64,000 nt of DNA from contig JBFXEW010000005.1 of the NCBI GenBank assembly GCA_050179685.1, positions 62,001-126,000 of the forward strand, in the 5' to 3' direction. Shown piece by piece: positions 8,669-16,672 of the stretch (within the stretch, counting starts at the first letter, position 1; the number at the start of each line of letters is the position of its first letter). The notes under the pieces are model-generated. The model had not been told where the DNA came from. It worked only from the letters and a program-made list of their open reading frames with translations, and did no database searches. The DNA is from GWE2-40-63 sp050179685. Its GTDB lineage: Bacteria; Bacteroidota; Bacteroidia; Bacteroidales; SZUA-534. Both the position numbers and the translations under genes were made by a program.

Positions 8669-9997
8669 ATGACAAACCTTGACAAAATTCAGCATGTAGC
8701 AGTATTGGGAGCTGCCGGAAAAATGGGCAGTGGTATTTTGTACCTAAACACCCTTTATCTGTCGCAATTGGCACTGAAACCTGAAAATTGCAACCGAACC
8801 TTTACCATTCATGCTATCGACCAATCGCATGAGCGCTTGCAGGCTTTAATGCTTTATATAAAAGGCCTGCTGCAAAAATGGGCCGAAAAAAATATTGTTG
8901 CCCTGCGTGCTATGTTTGCTGAACGAAACGATTTAATTGAAAACAGTGAAATAATACAGGCCTACATTGACACCGCTCTTGCACTGATTGTGCCTTCAAC
9001 CCGTCTGGAATCAGCCTACGATGCCACACTGATTTTTGAAGCAGTTATTGAAAACGTTGAAGTTAAAACCGAACTTTTCAGTAAAATTAAGGCAAACAAT
9101 CCGCTAAATCCCTGGTTTTTAACCAACACCAGTTCTATTCCTATCGACGAATTAAACACTAAAGCCAAGCTCGATGGCAATATCATTGGTTGCCATTTTT
9201 ATAATCCTCCGGCAGTGCAAAAACTCATCGAAGTTATTGAACTAAATGACGGAAATAAACAATTGTCGGAATATGTATATCAGTTTGGTAAAGAATTGGG
9301 CAAGGTAATGGTACCCGCCAACGACATTGCCGGTTTTATCGGGAATGGTTTCTTTATGCGCGATTTGCTTTTCGGTATCGAAAAACTTAAGCAGTTCAAG
9401 GGCAAGTTTAGTTTTTCCGAATCGGTTCTGTTGGTCGATACCCTGACCCGCGATTTCATGCTTCGGCCCATGGGTATTTTCCAGTTAATGGATTATGTGG
9501 GAATCGATGTGTGTTCCTTTATATTAAAGGTAATGAACAATTATTTGTCGGAAAACCTGCATAGCGAACTTTTGATTAGCTTAATGGAGAAGCATGTAAT
9601 GGGAGGCCAAAATGCCGATGGCTCGCAAAAGCCGGGCTTTTTTACTTATCAAAGAGGACGCATTGAAACGGTTTATAATTTCGATAAATCGATGTATGAA
9701 CCGGTTGAAGAATTATTACCCAAAGTGCAGGATTTCCTGGGTGAATTGCCCGAAAACCAATCGTGGAGAAGTATTTCGCGCAGTAAAGACAAAGCCGAAG
9801 TGCTTTCTGCTTTCTTCAGCAAAATGGCTCAATGTAAATCAACCGGATGCCAACTGGGCATGGAATACATGCAACAAATGAAACGAATTGGCAAAAACCT
9901 GGTTGCACAAGGGGTAACCAATTCCGACGAACATGTAAATACCGTAATGATTACCGGATTTCATCATTTATACGGACCCATTAATGAATATTGCTAA
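8669..9997 (+). CDS. 3-hydroxyacyl-CoA dehydrogenase, NAD-binding, atypically long
   Basis: Oxidises 3-hydroxyacyl-CoA to 3-ketoacyl-CoA with NAD+. The start at ATG 8669 sits just before the Rossmann motif VAVLGAAGKMGSG and yields 442 residues, compared with about 280-320 for single-domain enzymes. An insertion of about 20 residues separates the glycine-rich loop from the acidic strand (HAIDQS). The middle holds FEAVIENVEVK, the TNTSSIPIDEL serine region and the GCHFYNPP histidine motif, and the C-terminal half is helical. It differs clearly from the FadB multifunctional type because the hydratase is a separate gene. The 22-base gap to the crotonase gene indicates co-transcription. Confidence 0.85.
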   Translation: MTNLDKIQHVAVLGAAGKMGSGILYLNTLYLSQLALKPENCNRTFTIHAIDQSHERLQALMLYIKGLLQKWAEKNIVALRAMFAERNDLIENSEIIQAYIDTALALIVPSTRLESAYDATLIFEAVIENVEVKTELFSKIKANNPLNPWFLTNTSSIPIDELNTKAKLDGNIIGCHFYNPPAVQKLIEVIELNDGNKQLSEYVYQFGKELGKVMVPANDIAGFIGNGFFMRDLLFGIEKLKQFKGKFSFSESVLLVDTLTRDFMLRPMGIFQLMDYVGIDVCSFILKVMNNYLSENLHSELLISLMEKHVMGGQNADGSQKPGFFTYQRGRIETVYNFDKSMYEPVEELLPKVQDFLGELPENQSWRSISRSKDKAEVLSAFFSKMAQCKSTGCQLGMEYMQQMKRIGKNLVAQGVTNSDEHVNTVMITGFHHLYGPINEYC

Positions 9998-10008
9998 AAC
10001 GAATAACT

Positions 10009-11244
10009 ATGAATAAAAAAGTATATATGGTAGCCGGATACAACACCGTTTCAATGGGAACCGGCCGCAGTGAATTCAATCCAAAAAAAGCCCGTCCGGG
10101 ATTGGAACATTACATTCAGGAAGCTGGTAAAGCCACCCTGAAGATGATTGGCGGAGCCAAAAATGTTGACGAAAGTGTTATCGGCAACTTTATGGCCGCC
10201 CGTTTCAACAATCAGGGACATTTGGCTGCCATGATTCCTTCCATCGATTCCGGATTGCAATACAAACCCTCCATTCGGGTCGAAGGAGCCTGCGCTTCAG
10301 GCGGATTGGCGCTAATTTCAGGTATCAAATCGGTCCTGGCCGGAACCGCTGATGTGGTTTTAGCCGTAGGCGTTGAAGTACAAAATACAGTAAAAGCCAT
10401 GTACGGTGCCGATCATCTGGCTTTAGCCGGATGGCAACAGAACCGTAAAAAAGGACACGCTTATTTCTTTCCCGGAGAATTTAGTGACCGCGCAAAAGCC
10501 TATTATCAAAAATATGGCGAAGAATACACCCGCAAAGGATTGGCTACCTGGTACAAAAATGCCATCGAAAATGCCCGCCTCTGTCCTACAGCTCAGGAAT
10601 TTGAAAACAAAAACACTGATTTATTATCCACCGGAATGACCAAACCTAATGGCAGCATGTTTGTCGATTCACTAAATGTTTTCGACTGTTCCAAGGTTTC
10701 TGATGGTGCTTCGGCTATTGCCATAGTTTCTGAAGAAGGACTAAAACGCATTGGCATCAAAAAGAACGAAGCTATTGAAGTAGTTGGTTTTGGTCAGGTG
10801 GAAGAAAATCTGTTGGAAGATCCTATCAGTCAAACCGAATTGACCACTACCAAAGTAGCTGTTGAAAAAGCACTGAACATGGCCGGAATCTCCCGCGACA
10901 AACTGGCTACCGTTGAAACCCACGATTGTTTTACCATTGCTGGAATTCTTGCCACCGAAGCTCTTGGATTTGCCAAACCGGGTAAAGGTGCAGCTTTTGT
11001 TGCCGAGGGAAACACCGCACGTTCCGGAGCCATCCCCTTTAATACCACCGGCGGACTCATTGGCTGGGGTCACCCCACCGGAGCTACCGGCGTGCATCAG
11101 GCGGTAACCTTATGGGAACAATTGACCGGAAAAGCAGGAATGGCACAAATTGACATTCCCAAAGAAAAACCTTATGGCTTATCGGTTAATATGGGTGGAA
11201 ACGACAAAACTTTAGTAGCTGTTGTTTACAAAAAAGCGGAATAA
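10009..11244 (+). CDS. Thiolase of the SCP2 / SCP-x-like type (acetyl-CoA C-acyltransferase)
   Basis: Cleaves 3-ketoacyl-CoA to acetyl-CoA and a shortened acyl-CoA. ATG 10009 gives 411 residues. The nucleophilic cysteine is C95 in EGACASGG, and GHPTGATG (354-361) supplies the His. The C-terminal Cys-x-GGG motif of classical thiolases is replaced by NMGGND, while HDCF (305-308) is present; in SCP2-type thiolases the HDCF cysteine takes over the acid/base role. The ATG lies 11 bases after the preceding stop. Substrate length is unknown; acetoacetyl-CoA would fit the operon. Confidence 0.88.
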   Translation: MNKKVYMVAGYNTVSMGTGRSEFNPKKARPGLEHYIQEAGKATLKMIGGAKNVDESVIGNFMAARFNNQGHLAAMIPSIDSGLQYKPSIRVEGACASGGLALISGIKSVLAGTADVVLAVGVEVQNTVKAMYGADHLALAGWQQNRKKGHAYFFPGEFSDRAKAYYQKYGEEYTRKGLATWYKNAIENARLCPTAQEFENKNTDLLSTGMTKPNGSMFVDSLNVFDCSKVSDGASAIAIVSEEGLKRIGIKKNEAIEVVGFGQVEENLLEDPISQTELTTTKVAVEKALNMAGISRDKLATVETHDCFTIAGILATEALGFAKPGKGAAFVAEGNTARSGAIPFNTTGGLIGWGHPTGATGVHQAVTLWEQLTGKAGMAQIDIPKEKPYGLSVNMGGNDKTLVAVVYKKAE

Positions 11245-11315
11245 ACCTATAAGCAAAAATTGAAAACTAAACCAATTGAATATTTTAACTACCAATTAAC
11301 TAAATACTAAACCAC

Positions 11316-12464
11316 ATGAACTTTGATTTTACCGAAGAACAACAAATGATTCGCCAGGCTGCCCGCGATTACGCCCAGCGCGAACTTATAAAAGATGTTA
11401 TTGAACGTGACGAAAAAGCCATCTTTCCGACCGAACACATTAAAAACCTGTCTGAATTGGGTTTTATGGGTATGCTGGTCGATCCGAAATACGATGGAGG
11501 TGGCATGGACACCGTATCGTATGTTCTAGCCATGGAAGAAATTTCAAAAATTGATTCAGCAGTTGGGGTAATCATTTCCGTAAACAATTCTTTGGTATGT
11601 TACGGTATTGAAAAATATGGAACCGAAGAACAAAAAGAAAAATGGTTGAAACCATTGGCACGGGGCGAAAAAATTGGAGCTTTCCTGCTTTCGGAACCCG
11701 GAGCCGGTAGCGATGCCACTTCGCAAAAAACCACGGCTATTGATATGGGCGACCATTACCTGGTGAATGGAGTAAAGAACTGGATAACCAGTGGTAATTC
11801 TGCTTCTACTTATATTGTAATTGCACAAACCGATAAAGAAAAAGGCCATAAAGGAATAAACGCTCTATTGGTTGATAAAAACAGTCCCGGAATTTCTGTC
11901 GGAGTACACGAAAACAAAATGGGCATGCGCAGCAGCGACACCCATTCGGTTCAGTTTACCGATGTAAAAGTTCCCAAAGAAAATCGTTTGGGTGAAGATG
12001 GTTTCGGGTTTAAGTTTGCCATGAAAACCCTTGAAGGCGGTCGTATTGGCATTGCATCACAAGCCTTGGGAATTGCCTCGGGCGCTTACGAACTGGCCGT
12101 AAAATACGCCAAAGAACGCAAAGCGTTTGGAACAGAAATTATTAACCATCAGGCCATTGCTTTTAAATTAGCCGATATGGCTACTGAAATTGAAGCTGCG
12201 CGTTTTCTCTGTTTAAAAGCTGCCTGGCTGAAAGATCAGGGCTTACCCTATGGAAATGCCAGTGCTATGGCCAAACTGTATGCTGCCGAAACTGCCATGA
12301 AAGTTACCACCGAAGCAGTACAAATTCATGGAGGCTACGGCTATGTAAAGGAATATCATGTGGAACGCATGATGCGCGATGCCAAGCTTACCCAGATTTA
12401 TGAAGGCACTTCCGAAATTCAAAAAATAGTAATTTCAAGAGCAATTGCCACCGATAGTTTGTAA
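11316..12464 (+). CDS. Acyl-CoA dehydrogenase (short-chain / butyryl-CoA type)
   Basis: FAD enzyme that makes the alpha,beta double bond of acyl-CoA and passes electrons to ETF. At 382 residues it has the standard ACAD length. It shows MNFDFTEEQ at the start, FLLSEPGAGSDA with the FAD/substrate loop, the KNWITSG segment, EGGRIGIASQALGIA, and YEGTSEIQ, where E363 is the expected catalytic base of short-chain enzymes. The etfB and etfA genes follow directly, which matches its electron acceptor. Butyryl- or isobutyryl-CoA are the likely substrates given the rest of the operon, but this is inferred. Confidence 0.93.
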   Translation: MNFDFTEEQQMIRQAARDYAQRELIKDVIERDEKAIFPTEHIKNLSELGFMGMLVDPKYDGGGMDTVSYVLAMEEISKIDSAVGVIISVNNSLVCYGIEKYGTEEQKEKWLKPLARGEKIGAFLLSEPGAGSDATSQKTTAIDMGDHYLVNGVKNWITSGNSASTYIVIAQTDKEKGHKGINALLVDKNSPGISVGVHENKMGMRSSDTHSVQFTDVKVPKENRLGEDGFGFKFAMKTLEGGRIGIASQALGIASGAYELAVKYAKERKAFGTEIINHQAIAFKLADMATEIEAARFLCLKAAWLKDQGLPYGNASAMAKLYAAETAMKVTTEAVQIHGGYGYVKEYHVERMMRDAKLTQIYEGTSEIQKIVISRAIATDSL

Positions 12465-12490
12465 TTCTTTTTTTAATAAATTCTATTAAC

Positions 12491-13240
12491 ATGAAAATAT
12501 TAGTTTGTATAAGTAATGTTCCCGATACAACCACTAAAGTAAAATTTATCGATAACCAAACCCGCTTCGACAGCTCCGGAGTACAATGGATTATTAATCC
12601 CTGGGATGAACTGGCACTTACCCGGGCCGTTGATTTAAAGGAAGATGGCTCGAACCCGGTGAATGAAGTGGTAGTACTCAGTGTGGGCTTGGCCGATACC
12701 GAACCCACCTTGCGAAAGTGCTTGGCAATAGGCGCCGACAAGGCTATTCGCATCGATACAGAACCCAAAGATGCCTTTTTTGTATCGCAACAAATTGCTG
12801 CTTATGTAAAAGCCAATGCTTTTGATTTTGTGGTATTCGGAATTGAATCGGGCGATTATAATGGGTCTTCGGTGGGTGCTATGGTAGCCGAATGGCTCGA
12901 TGTTCCATCGGTTTCTTCCGTTTCGGGCATACGCTTCGACGGTTCCCAGGCTCTGATTGAACGCGACACCCCAACAGGAAAAGAACAAATTGAAGTCAGC
13001 GAAACAGCCGTACTTATTGTGCAGAAAGGTTTTGCCAAAGAACCCAAAATACCCAACATGCGAGGTATTATGATGGCCCGCCAAAAACCACTGGAACTTT
13101 TTCCAGCTGTTGAAGCAGAGGCCCTTACCAACTTTGTGGGTTTTGAACTTCCTCAGGCAAAAGCCAAAGTAAAAATGGTTGACGCCGATAATATGGCCGA
13201 ACTGGTAAAACTTCTGAGTACCGAAGCCAAAGTATTGTAA
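12491..13240 (+). CDS. etfB: Electron transfer flavoprotein, beta subunit
   Basis: Partner of EtfA in the soluble FAD-containing heterodimer that collects electrons from acyl-CoA dehydrogenase. The 249-residue product begins MKILVCISNVPDTT and has the AANT/ETF-fold features NPWDELALTRAV, the SGDYNGSSVGAMVAEWLDVP loop and the recognition-loop region PNMRGIMMARQKPLE. Nothing is missing. It sits 26 bases after the acyl-CoA dehydrogenase and 29 bases before etfA. Confidence 0.94.
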   Translation: MKILVCISNVPDTTTKVKFIDNQTRFDSSGVQWIINPWDELALTRAVDLKEDGSNPVNEVVVLSVGLADTEPTLRKCLAIGADKAIRIDTEPKDAFFVSQQIAAYVKANAFDFVVFGIESGDYNGSSVGAMVAEWLDVPSVSSVSGIRFDGSQALIERDTPTGKEQIEVSETAVLIVQKGFAKEPKIPNMRGIMMARQKPLELFPAVEAEALTNFVGFELPQAKAKVKMVDADNMAELVKLLSTEAKVL

Positions 13241-13269
13241 TTTAATTAGTAAACAAAAAAACAGCGAAC

Positions 13270-14241
13270 ATGTCAGTATTGGTATATATCGAGAATTTTA
13301 ACGGTAAAATAAAGAAACAAAGCTTTGAACTGGCTTCGTATGCCGGTAAAGTAGCCGCAGGTATGGGCACCTTTCCGCTTGCTTTGGTTACAGGTAAAAT
13401 TGACGAAAGTGAAATTCAAAAACTGGGAACCTACGGAATTAAAAAAACACTAAAAGTTGAAAACGACGCCTTTTCAAGTCAAAACGATAAGCTTATTGCT
13501 CAATTGATTAAGCAGGTGGCAGAAAAAGAACAGGCCGAACTGCTGCTTTTTTCCGACAATGCCACAGGAAAAGCGCTGGCTCCCCGTTTATCGGTAAAGC
13601 TTAAAGCCGGTCTGGTTTCTGGAGTTGTTGCCGAACCCATCAGCACCAGTCCCTTTGTAATTGCCAAGCGGGTGTTTTCAGGCAAAGCAAGTGCAAAGGT
13701 TCAAATAAACTCATCGGTTAAAATAGTAACACTGGCCGTAAACGCTTTTGGTTTGCATGAGCAGGCAGTCTCCAACGAGATTGCTACAATTGAACCTGAG
13801 TTTGACCTGAGCGATGCATCGATAAAAATAGTTGATAAAAAAGAGAAGCGTGAAGGCATCTCCTTGTTTGATGCTGACATTGTTGTAAGTGGCGGTCGCG
13901 GAATGAAGGGTGCCGAAAACTGGAAACCCCTCGAGGAACTGGCCAGCGCGTTGGGAGCTGCTACGGCTTGCAGTCGGCCGGTGAGTGACGACGGCTGGCG
14001 CAGTCATGAGGAGCACGTAGGGCAAACCGGAAAAGTTATCGCTCCAAATCTTTATTTAGCGGTAGGAATTTCAGGAGCTACCCAGCATGTGGCCGGAATA
14101 AACCGCTCAAAGTGCATTGTGGCCATTAACAACGATTCCGATGCCCCCATTTTTGAAGTAGCCGATTACGGTGTTTTGGGCGATGCCATGCAGGTACTGC
14201 CCAAACTTACCGAAGCGGTTAAAGCATTTAAAGGCGAATAA
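13270..14241 (+). CDS. etfA: Electron transfer flavoprotein, alpha subunit
   Basis: Large ETF subunit that binds the active FAD. It has 323 residues. The C-terminal FAD domain is well preserved: VSGGRGMKGAENWKPLEELA, GAATACSRPVSDDGW, VGQTGKVIAPNLYLAVGISGA and NRSKCIVAINNDSDAPIFEVADYGVLGD. The N-terminal domain is more divergent, as is normal. There is no extra ferredoxin domain, so this is a plain ETF and gives no sign of a bifurcating Bcd-Etf complex. It is followed after 14 bases by the membrane Fe-S protein that probably reoxidises it. Confidence 0.94.
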   Translation: MSVLVYIENFNGKIKKQSFELASYAGKVAAGMGTFPLALVTGKIDESEIQKLGTYGIKKTLKVENDAFSSQNDKLIAQLIKQVAEKEQAELLLFSDNATGKALAPRLSVKLKAGLVSGVVAEPISTSPFVIAKRVFSGKASAKVQINSSVKIVTLAVNAFGLHEQAVSNEIATIEPEFDLSDASIKIVDKKEKREGISLFDADIVVSGGRGMKGAENWKPLEELASALGAATACSRPVSDDGWRSHEEHVGQTGKVIAPNLYLAVGISGATQHVAGINRSKCIVAINNDSDAPIFEVADYGVLGDAMQVLPKLTEAVKAFKGE

Positions 14242-14255
14242 CAAACCCTATACTT

Positions 14256-15542
14256 ATGATAAAACAAGTATTGTTTATCGTTCTGTTGTCGGTTACCTTA
14301 GTGGTTTTTGCCTTTACGGTAAACCGGCTTTGGAAGCTATTCCGGCTGACAAAAAAAACCCCTCCGATAAAAGACTGGGGCAAACGGTTTAACCTGACGC
14401 TGGCTGTTGCCTTTGGGCAAAGCAAAATTCTTCGCAAACCACTGATTGGCTTCCTCCACGCGCTGGTATTCTGGGGCTTTCTGGTTATCACGGTGGGCAG
14501 TATCGAAATGGTTATCGATGGTGTCTTTGGTCTGGAACGAGCCTTTGCCGGCAGTGGCTGGTTTTATAAGGTAATTACCGCTTCGGGCGATGTGTTTGCC
14601 TACATCATCGCCTTAGGAATCATTGCTTTTCTGGTTCGCAGGCAGTTTATGCAGATAAAACGCTTCAGCGGCATTGAACTGAAACCCAAGAATAAGCGCG
14701 ATGCGAACCTGGCGCTGGCTATGATTCTCTTTCTGATGATTTCACTTATCGGAATTAATCTGGCTTACCTGAATCAAAAGCCTGAACCGGTGCTGGGTCT
14801 TTATCCGATTTCCGGTTTATTGGCCAACTATTGGCAAATAAATCTGACCCAGGCTCATGTAGTTTTTGAAGTAAGCTGGTGGAGTCACATTCTGTTGATA
14901 TTTATTTTTGCGAACTACCTGCCCTACTCCAAGCACTTCCATGTGTTTATGTCGATTCCCAATGTCTTTTTCAGTAATCTGGAACCCCTGGGAAAACTTC
15001 CTAACATGGAAGCTGTAACCAAAGAAGTTCAGTTGATGCTGGGCGGCAATGCGTTTCAGGATACCGGCGACCAGGCTCCTGCCCGCTTTGGGGTAAAGGA
15101 TGTGGAAGATGTGAGTTGGAAAAATTATATGGATGCCTTAACCTGCACCCAGTGCGGACGTTGTACCGAGGTTTGTCCGGCCAACCTGACCGGCAAAAAG
15201 CTATCGCCGCGAAAAATATTTGTGGATCTGCGGAACCGGATGAACGAGAAAGGCCTGCAACTAATTAAGAACCCGGAATACACCGACCAGAAAGCACTGG
15301 TCAGCGACGAATACATCAGCTACGAAGAGCTTTGGGCCTGTACCACCTGCAATGCCTGTGCCCAGGAATGTCCCCTGAATATCAGTCATCCGAACCTGAT
15401 AATGGATATGCGGCGGTACCTGGTAATGGAAGAAGGACGCGCTCCGTCGGGTATTAATGCCATGTTTGCCAATATCGAAAACAACGGTGCTCCCTGGCAA
15501 TTCTCACCCGAAGACCGTCTGGAATGGACGAAGGGGGATTGA
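14256..15542 (+). CDS. Membrane Fe-S protein, first part of an ETF:menaquinone oxidoreductase (EMO-like)
   Basis: Residues about 1-240 contain five hydrophobic helices with the histidine pattern of NarI/DsrM-like cytochrome domains. Residues 297-307 (CTQCGRCTEVC) and 362-372 (CTTCNACAQEC) are two 4Fe-4S ferredoxin motifs. In many bacteria one protein carries these parts plus two cysteine-rich CCG domains and passes electrons from ETF to quinone; here the CCG part is the next gene. Its place right after etfBA strongly suggests this role. The gene ends at 15542 just before a repeat-rich spacer. Heterodisulfide-reductase-like annotation would describe the same domains. Confidence 0.85.
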   Translation: MIKQVLFIVLLSVTLVVFAFTVNRLWKLFRLTKKTPPIKDWGKRFNLTLAVAFGQSKILRKPLIGFLHALVFWGFLVITVGSIEMVIDGVFGLERAFAGSGWFYKVITASGDVFAYIIALGIIAFLVRRQFMQIKRFSGIELKPKNKRDANLALAMILFLMISLIGINLAYLNQKPEPVLGLYPISGLLANYWQINLTQAHVVFEVSWWSHILLIFIFANYLPYSKHFHVFMSIPNVFFSNLEPLGKLPNMEAVTKEVQLMLGGNAFQDTGDQAPARFGVKDVEDVSWKNYMDALTCTQCGRCTEVCPANLTGKKLSPRKIFVDLRNRMNEKGLQLIKNPEYTDQKALVSDEYISYEELWACTTCNACAQECPLNISHPNLIMDMRRYLVMEEGRAPSGINAMFANIENNGAPWQFSPEDRLEWTKGD

Positions 15543-15756
15543 CAATGAGCAATTAACAATGAGCAATTAACAATGAATAATTATCAATGAACAATTATCA
15601 AATACCAAAAAATCAAATATCAAAAATTCTCAAGTATTAAGTCTAGAATCTAATTTCTAAAGTCTAAATTCTAGTTTCTAGAAGTCTAGCAACCAGAGAC
15701 AAGAGACCAGAAACTTAAACAATACAGTACTAAAAGAATAACCTACTAATACAACT
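15541..15756. repeat. Short-word repeat spacer between the two EMO-like genes
   Basis: From 15541 to about 15740 the sequence is built from near-repeated words: CAATGAGCAATTAA about three times, then AATACCAAA/AATATCAAA, then variants of AGTCTAGAATCTAA and AGACAAGAGACCAGAAAC. The same vocabulary appears in reverse complement at 57780-57925 and 58180-58300. No gene is present. It interrupts an otherwise tight operon. Confidence 0.75.
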
Positions 15757-16545
15757 ATGAATCAAATACACGTACCGGTAATGGCCGAGCTGGCCGCAGC
15801 AGGAAAAAGCCCCGATATTCTTTACTGGGTGGGCTGTGCCGGCGCCTTCGACGAGCGTTATAAAAAAGTTTCGCGCTCGTTTGCCAAGCTGCTAAACCAT
15901 GCAGGGGTTAATTATGCCGTGCTGGGAAAAGAAGAATCGTGCACCGGCGATGCCGCCAAACGTGCCGGAAACGAAATGCTTTTTCAGATGCAGGCCTTAA
16001 ACAACATTGAGATATTAAATGGCTACGGCATAAAGAAAATTGTTTGCACCTGCCCGCATTGTTTCAATACGCTAAAGAACGAATATCCCGAATTGGGCGG
16101 TAACTACGAAGTGCTTCACTATACCACTTATCTGGAAGAACTGATTGATCAGGGCAAACTTAAGATTGACAAATCGCTCTTAAGCGATAAGCGCATCACC
16201 TACCACGACCCGTGTTACCTTGGGCGTGCAAATTCCATTTACGATGCCCCCCGAAATGTACTCGGAAAATTGGGAGGAAGTTATTCGGAACTCAAGCGCA
16301 ATAAAAGCAAAGCCCTTTGTTGCGGAGCCGGCGGAGCGCAAATGTTTAAAGAAGCCGAGAAAGGAAATAAAGAAGTATATGCCGAGCGTACCGACGAAAT
16401 CATTGAATCGAAAGCTGAAATTGTAGCTACGGCCTGTCCTTTCTGTATGGTGATGCTTACCGATGGAATTAAATTTCGCGACCAGCAACAGCAAATTAAA
16501 AATATGGACCTGGCCGAATTGCTGGCTGAAAACCTGGGCATCTGA
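15757..16545 (+). CDS. CCG-domain (cysteine-rich) Fe-S oxidoreductase, second part of the EMO-like complex
   Basis: A 262-residue protein with two cysteine-rich CCG domains as in HdrB, GlpC and LutA. The first has WVGCAGAFDERY, ESCTGD and CTCPHCFNTLKNEYP; the second has YHDPCYLGR, CCGAGGAQM and ACPFCMVM. It has no membrane segment, so it should sit on the cytoplasmic face of the product of 14256-15542. Together (428 + 262 residues) they match the size of single-chain EMO proteins. The role is therefore to carry electrons from ETF toward menaquinone. It begins right after the repeat spacer. Confidence 0.86.
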   Translation: MNQIHVPVMAELAAAGKSPDILYWVGCAGAFDERYKKVSRSFAKLLNHAGVNYAVLGKEESCTGDAAKRAGNEMLFQMQALNNIEILNGYGIKKIVCTCPHCFNTLKNEYPELGGNYEVLHYTTYLEELIDQGKLKIDKSLLSDKRITYHDPCYLGRANSIYDAPRNVLGKLGGSYSELKRNKSKALCCGAGGAQMFKEAEKGNKEVYAERTDEIIESKAEIVATACPFCMVMLTDGIKFRDQQQQIKNMDLAELLAENLGI

Positions 16546-16672
16546 ATCAAGAACTAATTAACATAACTAACTCCCTTAGCGGCGCGTGAATTCATTTATC
16601 CCCGGTTTGGGTAAATTGCACTTAAAGCCCGCAAGGCATAATTACTGATAATTACCAACGAACCAACGAACT

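Noticed and set aside
13270..14241. Bifurcating Bcd-Etf complex
   Set aside because: EtfA lacks a ferredoxin extension and the operon encodes its own quinone oxidoreductase, which fits a simple ETF-to-quinone route.
15543..15756. Frameshift joining the two EMO-like genes
   Set aside because: The spacer is over 200 bases with many stops, and the second gene has a proper ATG, so this is two genes and not a broken one.
16546..16672. Cobalamin riboswitch before icmF
   Set aside because: No B12-box-like sequence or long structured leader was found in the 127-base gap.
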